From Denitratimonas sp037478135 (lineage in GTDB: Bacteria; Pseudomonadota; Gammaproteobacteria; Xanthomonadales; Xanthomonadaceae), in contig NZ_JBBHDV010000008.1 in assembly GCF_037478135.1 (NCBI RefSeq), positions 73,143-137,142 of the forward strand: a DNA stretch of 64,000 nucleotides, read 5' to 3'. Under the pieces are notes generated by a model. That model was given only the letters and a program-made list of their open reading frames with translations. It did no database searches and was not told the DNA's origin. This document shows, in pieces, positions 61,808-64,000 of the stretch. The first letter of the stretch is position 1, and each line of letters starts with the position of its first letter. A program made the position numbers and the translations under genes.

Positions 61808-63787
61808 CTAGAGCTCGCGTGCGACGCGGAAGCCGACCCGGGCACTGGTGGCCGCTGCCGGCGAAGATGCGCGGAAGGCCGAACGGGTCTGTTCCGGCGA
61901 GCTGCCCCAGGAACCACCACGCACCACCCGCCGCGCACAACCGGGATTGACCCAGGCACTGCCGTCACGCGGCGCGCGCGCGTAGCTGTCGTGCCAGCAA
62001 TCTTCGACCCATTCGGAAACATTGCCGTTCATGTCGCTCAGGCCGAAGCTGTTGCTGCGGTGGCGCGCCACCGGCGCCGGCCCCCAGTAGCCGTCCTCGT
62101 AAGCGCTGAAGGCGTTGTTCCAGCGCCGCCCGCCGGGCGAGACATCGCCATCGCCAGTCAGGTTCTCGACCCGTGCAGGAGGAGCGCCGTCACCCCAGGG
62201 GAAACGGGTACTGCTGCCGGCGCGCAGGGCGTATTCGAACTGCGCCTCGCTCGGCAGGTGATAGCGTGCGCCGGTCTGGTCCGACAGCCATTGCACATAG
62301 GCGCTGGCATCTTCCCAGGACACATGCAACACCGGCTCGTCGGCCGCAGCACGGTTGCCAACGTAATCATGCCGCCAGTCCACCCCGCGCCGTTCGACCA
62401 TGGCGCCGGTGCGCTCGTCATAGATCACCGAACTGCGCGCACGCTCGGCACTGCTGCGATAGCCGGTGGCCTCGACGAAGGCACGGAATTGCGCCACCGT
62501 GGTTTCGGTGCGCGCCAGCGCGAAGCCGCGCTGGAAAGTGACTGCATGCCGCGGCCCTTCGGCCGGCTCGCGACCGTCCTCGCTGCGCGGACTGCCCATC
62601 ATGAAGCGCCCGACCGGCAACACGATCATGCCCGGCCCCTGGCCGCCGCCTGCCAATACATCGGACAGCAACTGGCCGGCATCGTAGGCACCGTACCGCC
62701 GTACCCGCTCGATTTCGGCACGCGCCAACTGGCCATCGCGCTCGTCCAGGGTGGCGGCATCCAGTTGCGGCAGCAGCGCTTCGGCGGCATCGGGCCGCTC
62801 GGCCGCCAGTTCCATCGCGATGCGGGCTTTCCAGCGCTGCGCCTCCTGTTCACGCAGTTCGACCACACGGGTGGCGGCATCCAGCACCAGCGCCGAACCC
62901 GGCCTCACCCGGCCGGCATCGGCCAGCCGTGCTTCGGCGGTGGCGAAATCGCTGTTTCGGGCGGCCGAAATCGCCGCGCGCAGGAAACTGTCCTCGACCC
63001 GCGCCAGGCGATGCCGGGCGGTGACGTTGTCCGGATCGATCCGCAGCACCTGGTGCAGTTTCGCCACTGCGTTTTCCGCTGCCGGCTCCAGCACCTGCCC
63101 GGCCTCGATCAGACTCCTGGCCTCGGCCAACACGGCACTGGCCTGTTCGATCCGCGCCAGATGCGCGGCCAGCGCCTGCACCTCGGCGTCCTCTGCGTCC
63201 CAGCGTTGCAACAGCGGCAGGTCACGCGGCGAAAGCGCGCCGCCGCCATGCGCCAGTGCCAACCGGTTCCATCCCAGCAAGCGCCTGGCAGCACGGGACG
63301 CCAATGGGGCCAATTGCGCAGCGATGTCTTCCGCTGTGCCCTCCTCGCCCTGCGCTGTGGCCGCAGTGGCCGCTGTGTCAGCTGCGCCGACCGTTTCCGT
63401 CACGTCTGCCGCCGCCATGGCCTGCATCGCATCCAGTGCACGACGAAGCGCGCGTCGCGCCGCGCTGGCCGAATCGGTCTCCAGCAAAGCCCGGATCTGA
63501 TCGATGCGCTCCTCCAATGAGCCGGCCTGGCCATCATCCGCAAACTCTTCCGGCAGCTCATGCCCATCCTGTTCGACACCGGGCGCGGATGCCGCGAGCA
63601 GTTCCGTTTGCGGCACGGTTTGCGGCCCATCCGGCGACGATGCGGCGGAGGCGGAGGCGGACACAGGCGCCGGGGGCTGTTCTGCCGCAACGGGCACTTG
63701 CTGCGCGCTGGGTGCCTGGCCGGCATCACCACAGGCGGCCAGCAACACCAGCATCAGCCAGGCCGGCCATCGCAATCGGAATGCCAT
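61808..63787 (-). CDS. Lipoprotein with helical region and C-terminal SUMF1 (formylglycine-enzyme-like) domain
   Basis: A 659-residue protein. It begins with a lipoprotein signal (WPAWLMLVLLAAC, LAAC lipobox at residues 13-16), then a Pro/Ala/Ser-rich linker (about 20-75). A long helical, TPR-like region follows (about 80-370). The SUMF1 domain is about 382-659 (MIVLPVGRFMMGSPRSEDG, HVSWEDASAYVQWLSDQTG, RYHLPSEAQFEYALRAG, GNVSEWVEDCWHDSY, RVVRGGSWGSSPEQTRSAFR). The two cysteines that follow GGSW in true formylglycine-generating enzymes are Ser or absent, so it should not make formylglycine. Such domains often serve as ligand-binding modules. The ATG at 63787 has a GAGGG site. The frame runs on upstream only through low-complexity sequence. 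Confidence 0.9.
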   Translation of the reverse strand: MAFRLRWPAWLMLVLLAACGDAGQAPSAQQVPVAAEQPPAPVSASASAASSPDGPQTVPQTELLAASAPGVEQDGHELPEEFADDGQAGSLEERIDQIRALLETDSASAARRALRRALDAMQAMAAADVTETVGAADTAATAATAQGEEGTAEDIAAQLAPLASRAARRLLGWNRLALAHGGGALSPRDLPLLQRWDAEDAEVQALAAHLARIEQASAVLAEARSLIEAGQVLEPAAENAVAKLHQVLRIDPDNVTARHRLARVEDSFLRAAISAARNSDFATAEARLADAGRVRPGSALVLDAATRVVELREQEAQRWKARIAMELAAERPDAAEALLPQLDAATLDERDGQLARAEIERVRRYGAYDAGQLLSDVLAGGGQGPGMIVLPVGRFMMGSPRSEDGREPAEGPRHAVTFQRGFALARTETTVAQFRAFVEATGYRSSAERARSSVIYDERTGAMVERRGVDWRHDYVGNRAAADEPVLHVSWEDASAYVQWLSDQTGARYHLPSEAQFEYALRAGSSTRFPWGDGAPPARVENLTGDGDVSPGGRRWNNAFSAYEDGYWGPAPVARHRSNSFGLSDMNGNVSEWVEDCWHDSYARAPRDGSAWVNPGCARRVVRGGSWGSSPEQTRSAFRASSPAAATSARVGFRVAREL

Positions 63788-63823
63788 CAATCCCTCGTCA
63801 TCTGCTTCGAACCCCGTAGCGTG

Positions 63824-64000
63824 GGGGGGCGGCGGGCGCGCCCCCCCCCCCCGCCCGGGGGGGGGCCCCCCCCCCCCCGCCCCCCCCGCCGGCGACTCAG
63901 GTGGGGGGTGGGTTCGGGGGGGGGGACCGCCCCCCACACACAACACCACCCCCGCCCACCACACCTCTAATCACACCCGAACACCGTCAAGCGGGGGCAG
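63824..64000. other. Low-complexity G/C homopolymer stretch at the window end
   Basis: From about 63824 the sequence turns into runs of 8-14 G or C separated by few other bases, then an unusual C/A-rich tail. It carries no recognisable gene and matches nothing else in the window in texture. It is most easily explained as poor-quality sequence at a contig end. Anything encoded here should not be trusted. Confidence 0.8.

Overview
The window is GC-rich (roughly two-thirds G+C) gammaproteobacterial chromosome, most likely from the Xanthomonadales (Lysobacterales). The pointers are a DksA with an Ala/Lys-rich histone-H1-like N-terminal tail, the gene order carA...carB-greA-rpfE-recJ, an L2-like class A beta-lactamase with Cys before the catalytic Ser, and the intergenic palindromic repeats. 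I cannot name a genus. No rRNA, tRNA, CRISPR array, transposase or phage gene was found. The last ~180 bases are G/C homopolymer runs that look like contig-end artefact.

Layout. 1-2360: end of ppk and ppx (polyphosphate synthesis and breakdown). 2421-8309: phaB and a three-gene export operon (HlyD-type fusion protein, RbbA-like double ATPase/permease, second permease). 8628-11655: dksA with a clear sigma70-type promoter, yidD, mgtE. 11673-13282: a three-gene operon with an ECF sigma factor between two uncharacterised membrane proteins. 13589-15695: divergent exported isoaspartyl peptidase and lipoprotein beta-lactamase. 15732-26698: minus-strand series carA, S9 peptidase, GspF-like/TPR-like membrane protein, carB, greA, repeat array, rpfE, recJ. 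27037-35619: a 2860-residue secreted DUF11-repeat protein with a 666-bp higher-order repeat and a C-terminal sorting-type tail. 35855-39674: plus-strand series of BtuM-like B12 transporter, cobalamin adenosyltransferase, histone-deacetylase-family amidohydrolase (apparently without a standard start codon), amgK, murU. 39807-40877: di-haem cytochrome c peroxidase behind an FNR/Anr-like site. 41071-45067: pit and its DUF47 partner (candidate PHO box), divergent from a CNNM/CorC protein and exoD. 45381-60493: complete 14-gene nuo operon (nuoA to nuoN, minus strand), with repeat elements between nuoD/nuoE and nuoF/nuoG. 60822-63787: M48 metalloprotease and a lipoprotein with a non-catalytic SUMF1 domain.

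How the parts fit. Much of the window is core metabolism in tight operons with 4-nt ATGA overlaps: carA/S9 peptidase, carB/greA, HDAC-like/amgK/murU and nuoJ/nuoK. Respiration (nuo, peroxidase), phosphate handling (ppk/ppx, pit/DUF47), peptidoglycan recycling (amgK/murU) and B12 salvage (btuM-like/adenosyltransferase) are coherent modules. The less ordinary items are the repeat-built giant surface protein, the ATC-start HDAC gene, the BtuM-like transporter, the repeat that removes the nuoE ribosome-binding site, and the two foreign genes between carA and carB.
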